Source of the DNA: Clostridia bacterium
GTDB taxonomy: Bacteria > Bacillota > Clostridia > TANB77 > CAG-465
Reading direction: 5' to 3'
Assembly (NCBI GenBank): GCA_017521005.1
Contig: JAFXEC010000025.1
Location: 1-40,788, forward strand
DNA: 40,788 nucleotides
Below are positions 24,256 through 31,165 of the stretch, one piece after another. How positions within the stretch are numbered: the stretch's first letter is position 1; each line of letters opens with the position of its first letter. The notes under the pieces were generated by a model, which was given only the letters and a program-made list of their open reading frames with translations, was not told the origin of the DNA and searched no databases. The position numbers were made by a program, and so were the translations under genes.

Positions 24256-25208
24256 TAAATATCACCTTTTTTCTTTGCATTTTGAAGAGAACTTGTATTT
24301 CTTTCCCAAAATACACCGTCGGTATATCCTTGGATAGACATGTCTGAGTTGGCCATTTCTAAACGTTTTTCTGCCCAAACACAATATTGAGGATTTTGTT
24401 CTATTCCGATATAATGTCTGCCTAATTTTTTGGCTGTAACAGAAGTTGAACCTGATCCTAAGAATGGATCTAATATTATATCTCCCTTGTTTGTACTTGC
24501 TAGTATAAGTTTAGCGAGTAATTTTTCTGGCTTTTGTGTTGGATGTGCTGTGTTTTCCGGCATAGACCAGTAAGGAATAGATATATCGTCCCAAAAATTA
24601 GAAGGACAAGTATCTCTAAATTTTCCTTCGGCAGTTTCTTCCCAATCTTTTGGTTTGCCATCTTGCTTGTATGGTGCGATAACTTTTCTTCTAATTTTTA
24701 CATCATCTACATTAAATGTATAATTTGTTTTAGAAACGGTTGCAAACCAAATATCTTCCATGCCGTTTTTCCAATTCGCTTTTGCGCCTCTTCCTTTTTC
24801 ACGTTGCCATGTTATACGGTTTTGTACATAGAAATGCTTTTTAAGTACACGTTCTATAGCACCGCTAGATTTCCAATCACAGCAAACATAAATAGAAGCA
24901 TTGTCTTTAAGAGTGGGAATTAATGCTGTAATCCAACTATCTATATAATCCTCGTAATTGTCATCTGACATACTCTTAAATTCATTACCGTGAAATTCTT
25001 TATCTAAGTTATATGGTGGATCTACTAACAAAAGATCTACACTTTTTTCTGGTAATTTAGTTAATACATCGAATGTATCTCCTAAAATTGTTTTATCTAT
25101 AACATTTTCAATTGTAGTTTTACTATGCAAAGAAATACATCTATCTAGATATTCTTTTCCTTGCTCTATAGTTATATCTATTGTTTTGTTTTTTTCAGAT
25201 TTAGCCAT
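24255..25208 (-). CDS. Beta-class DNA methyltransferase (probably N6-adenine), type II system
   Basis: Modifies DNA using S-adenosylmethionine. Motif IV DPPY (residues 63-66, DPPYNLDKEF) comes before motif I DPFLGSGST (near 245-252), with the target-recognition segment between: this order defines the beta class. A motif X-like region (PTQKPEKLLAKLI) precedes motif I. Length 317 aa is normal. AAGGAG precedes ATG 25208, and a TTGCAA/TATAAT promoter lies upstream. The frame is intact although the partner nuclease is not. Target sequence cannot be predicted from what I see; N4-cytosine activity is possible. Confidence 0.9.
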   Translation of the reverse strand: MAKSEKNKTIDITIEQGKEYLDRCISLHSKTTIENVIDKTILGDTFDVLTKLPEKSVDLLLVDPPYNLDKEFHGNEFKSMSDDNYEDYIDSWITALIPTLKDNASIYVCCDWKSSGAIERVLKKHFYVQNRITWQREKGRGAKANWKNGMEDIWFATVSKTNYTFNVDDVKIRRKVIAPYKQDGKPKDWEETAEGKFRDTCPSNFWDDISIPYWSMPENTAHPTQKPEKLLAKLILASTNKGDIILDPFLGSGSTSVTAKKLGRHYIGIEQNPQYCVWAEKRLEMANSDMSIQGYTDGVFWERNTSSLQNAKKKGDI

Positions 25209-25234
25209 TGTTTTAACTCCTTAGTATGTCTTAA

Positions 25235-25262
25235 ATTATATCACATACGACATTTTTTGCAA
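25235..25262 (-). promoter_or_regulatory. Promoter of the methyltransferase operon
   Basis: On the minus strand: TTGCAA (25262-25257), 16-bp spacer, TATAAT (25240-25235). Confidence 0.7.
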
Positions 25263-25276
25263 GAAAATAGGTAACA

Positions 25277-25303
25277 AAAAAGCACGAATAAATCGTGCTT
25301 TTT
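25277..25303 (-). terminator. Terminator of the rplM-rpsI operon
   Basis: Perfect 11-bp stem, 5-base loop, T6 run on the minus strand, 20 bases past the rpsI stop. Confidence 0.92.
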
Positions 25304-25323
25304 GTATAATCCATAATTTGATA

Positions 25324-25725
25324 TTATCTCTTTGAGAATTGAGGTGCTTTTCTTGCTTTTTTAAGACCGTATTTTCTTCTTTCTTTAACTCTTGAATCTC
25401 TAGTGATAAGACCGCTTCTTTTTAAAGCTGTTCTTGTATCTAAATCGATAGTAGCTAAAGCTTTAGAAATACCATGTGCTACTGCACTAGCTTGAGCTGA
25501 GAAACCGCCACCTTTAACTGTAGCTATAACATCATATTTTTCCATCATGTTTGCAACTGCGAATGGTCTTGTAACAACTGCTTTTAAAGTTTCTAGTGAA
25601 TAAAATTCAGCTATATCTTTTTTGTTGATTGTTATTTTACCTGTACCTGGAGTAATTCTTACTCTAGCGATAGCAGATTTTCTTTTACCTGTTGCGTAAA
25701 TGAATTTCTTTTCTGTTTTTGGCAT
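25324..25725 (-). CDS. rpsI: Ribosomal protein S9
   Basis: Small-subunit protein whose C-terminal tail reaches the P-site tRNA. The family start YATGKRKSAIARVRI, the GGGFSAQASAVAHGI segment and the end RKYGLKKARKAPQFSKR (the invariant S-K-R terminus) are intact. 133 aa is normal. AGGAGG precedes the ATG, 16 bases after the rplM stop; it is the second gene of the standard rplM-rpsI operon. Confidence 0.98.
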   Translation of the reverse strand: MPKTEKKFIYATGKRKSAIARVRITPGTGKITINKKDIAEFYSLETLKAVVTRPFAVANMMEKYDVIATVKGGGFSAQASAVAHGISKALATIDLDTRTALKRSGLITRDSRVKERRKYGLKKARKAPQFSKR

Positions 25726-25741
25726 TGTTCTATCCTCCTAA

Positions 25742-26176
25742 TTAAAAATTCCAGATTTCTGGTTTTTGAGCTTGTTGTTCGTGTTCTGCACCTTTGTATA
25801 CTCTTAATTTAGTAAGCATTGCTCTTCCTAAAGAGTTCTTAGGTAACATACCCTTAACAGCTATTGTAACGGCTTTATCAGAACGATTTGCCATCATATC
25901 TTTAGCTTTAACTTCTTTTAGACCACCAATGTAGCCAGAGAAGCTAGTGTAAGTTTTGTTATTTAATTTGTTTCCTGTTAATACAACTTTATCTGTATTA
26001 ATGATTATTACATGATCTCCACAGTCCATGTGTGTAGAGTATGTAGGTTTGTGTTTACCTTTTAATAGTCTTGCAGCTTCAGTAGCAACTCTACCTAAAG
26101 ATTTATCTGCAGCATCAATTATATACCATTTTCTTTCAATTTCACTTGCTTTAACGCTGTGTGTTTTATTGTTCAT
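25742..26176 (-). CDS. rplM: Ribosomal protein L13
   Basis: Early-assembling large-subunit protein. Diagnostic segments are KWYIIDAADKSLGRVATEAA, KPTYSTHMDCGDHVIIIN, KVVLTGNKLNNKTY and the MLPKNSLGRAMLTKLRVYKG stretch. 144 aa is normal. AGGAGGAATT is the ribosome site. It heads a two-gene operon with rpsI and has a candidate autoregulatory leader upstream. Confidence 0.98.
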   Translation of the reverse strand: MNNKTHSVKASEIERKWYIIDAADKSLGRVATEAARLLKGKHKPTYSTHMDCGDHVIIINTDKVVLTGNKLNNKTYTSFSGYIGGLKEVKAKDMMANRSDKAVTIAVKGMLPKNSLGRAMLTKLRVYKGAEHEQQAQKPEIWNF

Positions 26177-26270
26177 GGGATAATTCCTCCTAATTAATTT
26201 AATATAAAATTTCGTACATATACACTAACTGCAAATTACCGGGAACAGGTAATGCATACATAACATTGCT
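26177..26270 (-). promoter_or_regulatory. rplM leader, candidate L13 leader RNA
   Basis: The transcript from the promoter at 26304-26276 would have a leader of about 90 bases. It holds a hairpin in which GCATTACC pairs with GGTAAT and a following GC (plus-strand span 26231-26254). Low-GC Firmicutes often carry an L13 leader at this place; I have not matched its full consensus. Confidence 0.5.
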
Positions 26271-26275
26271 CATAT

Positions 26276-26304
26276 ATTTTACAACAGGAATAAAATAAAG
26301 TCAA
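26276..26304 (-). promoter_or_regulatory. Promoter of rplM-rpsI
   Basis: On the minus strand: TTGACT (26304-26299), 17-bp spacer, TAAAAT (26281-26276). Confidence 0.78.
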
Positions 26305-26401
26305 TACAAAAACGAAAAAATAGTTAAAAAATAATAGAAAAACGATATTAAGTGCAACATAATATGGTGAGAAAATTGTTAAAATTTATATCTAATATTT
26401 A

Positions 26402-26430
26402 TTGTATAAAAAAATGTTATATGATAGTAT
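26402..26430 (+). promoter_or_regulatory. Candidate promoter of the HD/EAL gene
   Basis: TTGTAT (26402-26407), 17-bp spacer, TAGTAT (26425-26430). Both boxes deviate from consensus. Confidence 0.5.
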
Positions 26431-26465
26431 ATACATAGATAGATTAGAGACAAAGGAGAAATATC

Positions 26466-28127
26466 ATGGAAGAGCTAGAATTTGATGATTTAATAGATAA
26501 AGAATATGCGCCGAAAGTAAACTTGCCTAAATCTGAAATCGATGGGTGGATATCTAAACTTTCAATGCATTCAAATGATCCAGAAATGTTAACTAAATTA
26601 TATACATCAATCCTTATGGATGATAATGTTATGTTTATTCTAACAAGAATAAGCCAAAATCCAATATTTAGACAACATTTTCCAGAGTTTTATGTAAAAA
26701 ATAAATATGGAGAAAGTGTAATAAACTGTCAACAAAATACAGTGTATCATAGATATGGTGTGTTTAAACATACGTTGTGTACTGTTGAAAGTGTTGGAAG
26801 GGATAGTTTAAAGTTTAACGCACAAGAATTAAAAATATTAAAGTGGACAATGCTTTTACATGATATAGGCAAACCTATGGCTAAAATGATAAATGGTTCT
26901 GGAAGTGATTCTTTTGCTGGCCATGATGATATATCTTGTGAAATGGCGGTTGATATATTAGATAGATTTTCATTTACAGATGATGAGAAAAATGTAATTC
27001 TAACTTTAATAAAATATCATGATAAATTCTTAAACGAAGGAGATCTTACATATGATAATTTAACTTTCCTAGCTAAAGAATTAGGAGATAAAAGAGATTT
27101 ATTCTATCTTTTAATAGAAGTTAAAGTTTCAGATAATAAAGCGAAGAGCCTTGATGTATACAATAGATTCATAAATGTACAAAATAAATATTTTGAATTT
27201 GCAAATGAGTATTTTGGTAATGCAGAAGAAAATAAGATGTTTGGGGCTATACTACCAAATGCAAAATTCGTTGTAGATTTAGATGATGACGATGATGAAG
27301 AAGAGGATACTACTACAAAACGTGAAGGACCAGCAAGTGTATATGAAGATGGCGGAAGTGATGTAGATATAACAGAAAAAATTATAGTTGGATTATGTAG
27401 AGATGTTACTTCTGGTAAGAGATTAAAATGTTATTATCAACCAATTATTGATCTTAAGAATAAAGTGGTTGAAGGCTATGAAGTGTATTATAAAATAATA
27501 ACTGATGAAAACTTTTCATATGATCAAATTATCAAGAAAGCAAAAGAATTTGAAAGATATGATAAGTTACAACAAATGTTGTTTGTAAATTCGTTGGAAA
27601 GATTTAATGAATTAAACCCATCTTCGAATTTGACAGAATATATAAACATAGATGCAAGAAGCTATAAAAACTATGTAAATAAATCTAGAATATTTGATTC
27701 TATAGCAGGTAAAAAAGTCGTTGTAGATTTCAATAATTTTGAGTTAATCAATACTAACGATTTAAGAGAAATGGTTGCAGAAATTCAAAAAGTTAAAGCA
27801 AAAGCTTGTATAGATAATTTTGAATCAAGTAACAAAACAGTTAGAGATATAGATAAAATAGAACCTAAAGTTGTTAAATATAAAATTGTGGATACTGATG
27901 AGAATACAATTAAGCAAATTAAAGAGCTTGTATCATATTGTACAGCAAGATTAATAAGACTTGTTGTTTTCGGTGTGGATTCTGCGGAAAAACTAAATGC
28001 ATTAATTAGCATAGGAGTAAGATATGTGGAAGGTAAGTATTTCGGCAGACCAACAGATGGTTTAGATATGACAAAAGCAAAAATTGAAGAATTGCTAGCA
28101 CAAGCTGGTGAAGAATTGATTTGTTAA
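26466..28127 (+). CDS. HD-domain protein with a catalytically dead EAL domain
   Basis: The N-terminal half holds an HD phosphohydrolase core like that of CCA-adding enzymes: H132-D133 in LLHDIGKP, then GHDDISCEMA and IKYHDKF. An acidic linker (DLDDDDDEEED) near residues 276-288 leads to a C-terminal EAL fold of about 230 residues. There the catalytic motifs are lost: EVY (339-341) replaces EAL, DNFESS (450-455) replaces DDFGTG, and only the fold markers remain (YYQPIIDLKNKVVEGYE; GVRYVEGKYFGRP). It should not cleave c-di-GMP but might bind a nucleotide or act as a scaffold. AAAGGAG gives the start. The flavin-reductase gene follows 18 bases after its stop. Confidence 0.87.
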   Translation: MEELEFDDLIDKEYAPKVNLPKSEIDGWISKLSMHSNDPEMLTKLYTSILMDDNVMFILTRISQNPIFRQHFPEFYVKNKYGESVINCQQNTVYHRYGVFKHTLCTVESVGRDSLKFNAQELKILKWTMLLHDIGKPMAKMINGSGSDSFAGHDDISCEMAVDILDRFSFTDDEKNVILTLIKYHDKFLNEGDLTYDNLTFLAKELGDKRDLFYLLIEVKVSDNKAKSLDVYNRFINVQNKYFEFANEYFGNAEENKMFGAILPNAKFVVDLDDDDDEEEDTTTKREGPASVYEDGGSDVDITEKIIVGLCRDVTSGKRLKCYYQPIIDLKNKVVEGYEVYYKIITDENFSYDQIIKKAKEFERYDKLQQMLFVNSLERFNELNPSSNLTEYINIDARSYKNYVNKSRIFDSIAGKKVVVDFNNFELINTNDLREMVAEIQKVKAKACIDNFESSNKTVRDIDKIEPKVVKYKIVDTDENTIKQIKELVSYCTARLIRLVVFGVDSAEKLNALISIGVRYVEGKYFGRPTDGLDMTKAKIEELLAQAGEELIC

Positions 28128-28145
28128 ACGGAGGAAGAATATTAA

Positions 28146-29096
28146 ATGGAACCTAAAAGAATAGAAAACTTAGATGGTTTTAAGGACATGAGAATAGTAG
28201 ATAATTTTTATCAAACATCAAGTTTCTTTCCAATGCCAACAATAGAAATTTCTACTGTAGATGAAAACGGTTTTACTAATATCGGATCATATTCATTATG
28301 TTTCCCATATTATATTGCTGGAAAAGAATACTATGCTATGATACTTGAATGTAGAAATAGTTCTAATACGTGTAAAAATTTACTTAAAACGGGTAAATGT
28401 GCATTAAATTTTATAACCGATGAAAAGAAATATTTCAAAGAAGCTGTAAGACTTGGATTCCCTGGAGATACACCGGAAGAAAAAATGAAGGATTGCATAT
28501 TTACTTTAGTAGATGGTAAAAGAAAAAGAGAAGACCCTGATGGAAATTATCCTAAAATAATAAAAGAAGCTTATCAAGTGTTTGAATGTACTTGGGTTAA
28601 AGAATTAGACGGTGCAGAAAACGATGTAATTCAAGAAGAGTATGACGGACCGTATCATGATTTTAATGGTATAACTTCTAAGTTTGGTGCGCACTTTATA
28701 TTAAAAATAGATAATATCTTAATGAAAGACAAATACTATAATACAATAATCAACGGTGTAAAACCTTGGGGCTTCCCAAATGTGCCGGTAGATTATGGTT
28801 ATAGAGATTCTAAGAATTTCTGGTATACAAGATTTAAAACTCCGATATCTGAACCGATACCTAAAAATAAAGGCGTTGGATTGGACTCTGTAAAATATGC
28901 AGCTTCTAGAATAGATCCTGAAGTTAAATTTACAGATGAGGCCTGCGGAATGCTTGTTAAAGTGCCAAGGCCGTTCTTAAACATGGTATTAAAAGGTTGC
29001 GTGGCGTGGGCAAAAGAAAACAATGTAACGTTGCTAACAGAAAAAGAAATAGAAATAATTAATGATAAAAGGGCTAAAGAAAAATTACGAAAATAA
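28146..29096 (+). CDS. Flavin-reductase-like FMN-binding protein with PCP_red-like tail
   Basis: Residues of about 30-220 look like the split-barrel flavin-reductase family (FPMPTIEISTVDENGFTNIG; YYAMILECRNSSNTCKNLL; GKCALNFI), which binds FMN and reduces flavin or related substrates. The last 55 or so residues (TDEACGMLVKVPRPFLNMVL, then KGCVAWAKENNVTLLTEKEI) resemble the small helical PCP_red domain. GAGGAAG precedes ATG 28146; no terminator separates it from the HD/EAL gene. The substrate is unknown. Confidence is good for the fold, moderate for the C-terminal domain. Confidence 0.75.
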   Translation: MEPKRIENLDGFKDMRIVDNFYQTSSFFPMPTIEISTVDENGFTNIGSYSLCFPYYIAGKEYYAMILECRNSSNTCKNLLKTGKCALNFITDEKKYFKEAVRLGFPGDTPEEKMKDCIFTLVDGKRKREDPDGNYPKIIKEAYQVFECTWVKELDGAENDVIQEEYDGPYHDFNGITSKFGAHFILKIDNILMKDKYYNTIINGVKPWGFPNVPVDYGYRDSKNFWYTRFKTPISEPIPKNKGVGLDSVKYAASRIDPEVKFTDEACGMLVKVPRPFLNMVLKGCVAWAKENNVTLLTEKEIEIINDKRAKEKLRK

Positions 29097-29119
29097 TTAA
29101 AAAATAAATAATAAAAATT

Positions 29120-29173
29120 AAAACTTCTAAAATAACACATACTATTTGTATGATATATTTTGGAAGTTTTTTT
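29120..29173 (+). terminator. Terminator-like hairpin whose loop holds the next start codon
   Basis: A 15-bp stem (29120-29134 with 29156-29170, one G-U pair), 21-base loop and a T7 run (29167-29173). The ATG at 29150 lies in the loop and the right arm is inside the first TauE/SafE half gene. Confidence 0.8.
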
Positions 29174-29497
29174 GCGGGAATAATTAATGGAATGTTTGCA
29201 AGTGGCGCTGGACAAATATTAGTTTTTATGCTGATTTTTATACTCAAGCAAGATACATATAGGTCTAGAAAATTAAGCCTTTTTGTAGTAGGAATAACAA
29301 GTATATTAACACTATTAAGATATATAAAAATGGTAGATGTTAATCTCAAAGAAATTATTATAGTCATAATTACTGGAATTATTTTTGGAACAATTGGAAC
29401 AAAGGCTATGAAAAAAATAAATCCTAATATTCTTAATATGATTTCCGGGCTACTAATAGTAGGGTTATCTTTATATAAAATATTGAGAGGTGGATGA
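29150..29497 (+). CDS. TauE/SafE-type permease, N-terminal half
   Basis: A 115-aa, very hydrophobic protein with three or four membrane segments. The first, FFAGIINGMFASGAGQ, is the signature TauE/SafE repeat. The family usually has two such repeats in one protein of about 250 aa and moves sulfonates, sulfite or other anions outward; here the two repeats are separate genes. The ribosome site is weak and no promoter is visible, and a terminator hairpin spans the start. It overlaps the second half by four bases (ATGA). Substrate unknown. Confidence 0.8.
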   Translation: MIYFGSFFAGIINGMFASGAGQILVFMLIFILKQDTYRSRKLSLFVVGITSILTLLRYIKMVDVNLKEIIIVIITGIIFGTIGTKAMKKINPNILNMISGLLIVGLSLYKILRGG

Positions 29498-29874
29498 TGT
29501 TGATATTAATATCTAGTATTTCAAGTATACTTGCAGGTATGGGAATAGGCGGAGGTGCAATATTTGTGCTTCTGTCTACAATGTTTGTAAATTTTGACCA
29601 AAAAGAGGCGCAATTATTAAATTTGATTTCGTTTTTATCTGTGAGTTTTGGAGCGACAATTTTTAATATAACAAATAAAGAAGTGGATGTTAAAATGGCT
29701 AAAAAGATGTTGCCGTTTACCGTTATTGGTAGTTTAGTTGGCACGTATTTTTTTAATAAAATAAATGAGCAAAAATTAAGCAAATACTTTACATACTTTT
29801 TACTACTAATTGGAATTTATGAAATAATTTCAAGTGTAAATAAGATGAAAAAAGAGAAGAATAATACTAAATAA
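29494..29874 (+). CDS. TauE/SafE-type permease, C-terminal half
   Basis: A 126-aa membrane protein with about four segments. It begins with the second family repeat (ISSILAGMGIGGGAIFVLL) and has a matching cytoplasmic loop (DVKMAKKMLPFTVIGSLVG) before further helices. AGGTGG lies directly before ATG 29494. It probably pairs with the upstream half to form one transporter. The tail is Lys-rich. Confidence 0.8.
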   Translation: MMLILISSISSILAGMGIGGGAIFVLLSTMFVNFDQKEAQLLNLISFLSVSFGATIFNITNKEVDVKMAKKMLPFTVIGSLVGTYFFNKINEQKLSKYFTYFLLLIGIYEIISSVNKMKKEKNNTK

Positions 29875-29889
29875 GAAAGGAGTAAAAAT

Positions 29890-30036
29890 ATGGAGTGTAT
29901 AAAAGGTATGATAGCAGGACTTGTGCTAGGAATGGTTGCTGGTGCGTTTGTTGGCGCTTGCAATAGTAATGCTATTTGTGATTGTTTAAGAGAAGGAAAA
30001 AGAGAAATCAAGAGATTTAAAAGAAAATATATGTAA
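29890..30036 (+). CDS. 48-aa glycine-rich single-pass membrane protein
   Basis: This gene is short but well supported: AAGGAG (29877-29882) lies eight bases before ATG 29890, and a strong terminator starts at its stop. The product has one Gly/Ala-rich membrane helix (GMIAGLVLGMVAGAFVGAC), three Cys in CNSNAICDC and a basic tail (REGKREIKRFKRKYM). It looks like a YtxH-type small protein. It lies 15 bases after the TauE pair and is probably cotranscribed with it. Function unknown. Confidence 0.75.
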   Translation: MECIKGMIAGLVLGMVAGAFVGACNSNAICDCLREGKREIKRFKRKYM

Positions 30037-30070
30037 AATAAAGCTCGAGTAAATCGAGCTTTATTTATTT
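30036..30070 (+). terminator. Intrinsic terminator after the 48-aa gene
   Basis: Perfect 13-bp stem (30036-30048 with 30054-30066), 5-base loop, then ATTTTT. Its core resembles, but is not identical to, the repeated terminator at 23031 and 25277. Confidence 0.9.
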
Positions 30071-30092
30071 TTAATTTATCTTGTAAATTCTA

Positions 30093-30122
30093 TTGAAATT
30101 TTACTAAAATATATAATATAAT
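30093..30122 (+). promoter_or_regulatory. Promoter of the DUF4190-like gene
   Basis: TTGAAA (30093-30098), 18-bp spacer, TATAAT (30117-30122). Confidence 0.7.
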
Positions 30123-30147
30123 TAAACTGCAAATACGGAGGATGTAT

Positions 30148-30612
30148 ATGGCAATTGTAAGTTTAATATTAGGAATAGTATCTGTAGCGCTTTGTTGGAT
30201 GCCTGTAGTTGGATTAATAGTATCTGCTATATGTGTTGGCGCAACAGCGTTAATGAAACGTAAAAAAGAATACGGAAAAAACAAAAGAACAATGAAGTCT
30301 GTAGCTTTAATTATGGCTATAACAGGGCTTGTTATTTCTATATTTGTAACTGGAATTAACGTTACAGAAAGTGCCATCATTAATAAGACTAATGAAGAAG
30401 CATTAAACGATGTTAAAGCTAGTGTTAGTGCGATGACTTTGGCGCAAGCACAACAAACAGCAGATTATGCGTGGAATGAAGCGAGAATGAAGGGGCTAAG
30501 AAACGAAAGAATGACACAATATATATTTAATGCAATAAGTAATTCTGGACTAGATGCTGATGCATATATTTTAGAAGTATCTAAAACAGGAGTTATAGTA
30601 AAAGTAAGATAA
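30148..30612 (+). CDS. DUF4190-like two-helix membrane protein
   Basis: A 154-aa protein. I start at ATG 30148, since GGAGG at 30137-30141 is too close to the ATG at 30142. Two membrane hairpins, MAIVSLILGIVSVALCWMPV and MKSVALIMAITGLVISIFV, flank a basic loop (KRKKEYGKNKR), which is the DUF4190 pattern. The outer domain of about 85 residues is helical (MTLAQAQQTADYAWNEARMK) and ends in a short beta strand. It has its own promoter and terminator. Function unknown. Confidence 0.75.
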   Translation: MAIVSLILGIVSVALCWMPVVGLIVSAICVGATALMKRKKEYGKNKRTMKSVALIMAITGLVISIFVTGINVTESAIINKTNEEALNDVKASVSAMTLAQAQQTADYAWNEARMKGLRNERMTQYIFNAISNSGLDADAYILEVSKTGVIVKVR

Positions 30613-30618
30613 TAAGAT

Positions 30619-30663
30619 GACATTTTGGGAGGTAATATTAATCCTAAAATGTCTTCTTTTTTT
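30619..30663 (+). terminator. Intrinsic terminator after the DUF4190-like gene
   Basis: A 12-bp stem (30619-30630 with 30642-30653, one G-U pair), 11-base loop, then TTCTTTTTTT. Confidence 0.88.
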
Positions 30664-30695
30664 CTAAAGATAACCTTACTTTTTGTAAAAATTAC

Positions 30696-30724
30696 TTGCT
30701 ATTATGACCAATATATAGTAAAAT
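30696..30724 (+). promoter_or_regulatory. Promoter of the pilin-like/TadZ-like operon
   Basis: TTGCTA (30696-30701), 17-bp spacer, TAAAAT (30719-30724). No terminator is seen from here to 35091. Confidence 0.65.
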
Positions 30725-30767
30725 ATATGTGTTAAAAGATTACATAAAATAAGAATGGAGGGTTTTT

Positions 30768-31097
30768 ATGGTATACAATAAAGTTTTTAAGGTATGCGCA
30801 ATGATTTCTATAATAGCGTTATTAGCAACAACAGTAGTTTTTGCTAGCACAGATTTAGAAGTAAAAGATAACGAAATTGTAGGTGGAGTTATGACAGTAC
30901 TTAAAAATGTTCAAACTTATTCATGGCCAGTAGCAGTGCTAGTATTAGTATATGGTATGTATCAATACTATGTTGTTGGTTCAGAAGCTTTCGAGCAAAA
31001 AGTAAGTGGACAAAAACTAATAGTTGGACTTTCAGTGTTTATGACAATAATTCAATGTCTACCATTAGTATATGCAATAATTACAATATCACAATAA
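30768..31097 (+). CDS. Small exported two-helix protein, VirB2/TrbC-like pilin candidate
   Basis: A 109-aa protein with a signal peptide (cleavage likely after VVFA, residue 26), a short polar head, then two membrane helices joined by a small loop: TYSWPVAVLVLVYGMYQYYV, loop with GSEAFEQKVSGQK, and LIVGLSVFMTIIQCLPLVYA. That is the layout of VirB2/TrbC major pilins of type IV secretion systems. Family identity is by architecture only; other small exported proteins could look similar. It is the first gene of an operon with a TadZ-like ATPase. A VirD4-type ATPase is at 5533-7641. Confidence 0.65.
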   Translation: MVYNKVFKVCAMISIIALLATTVVFASTDLEVKDNEIVGGVMTVLKNVQTYSWPVAVLVLVYGMYQYYVVGSEAFEQKVSGQKLIVGLSVFMTIIQCLPLVYAIITISQ

Positions 31098-31165
31098 TTG
31101 ACGAAGGACTAAACTAGGGTATAGATAAAAACAAAAGAAATTTTAATAACAAGGGTGGTAACTAA

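Larger units (their letters stand above)
25218..25303. repeat. Right imperfect direct repeat flanking the restriction-modification operon
   Basis: Partner of 22981-23057. It contains the methyltransferase promoter and the rpsI terminator. Against the left copy it has extra bases between TTGCAA and the terminator. Confidence 0.7.
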
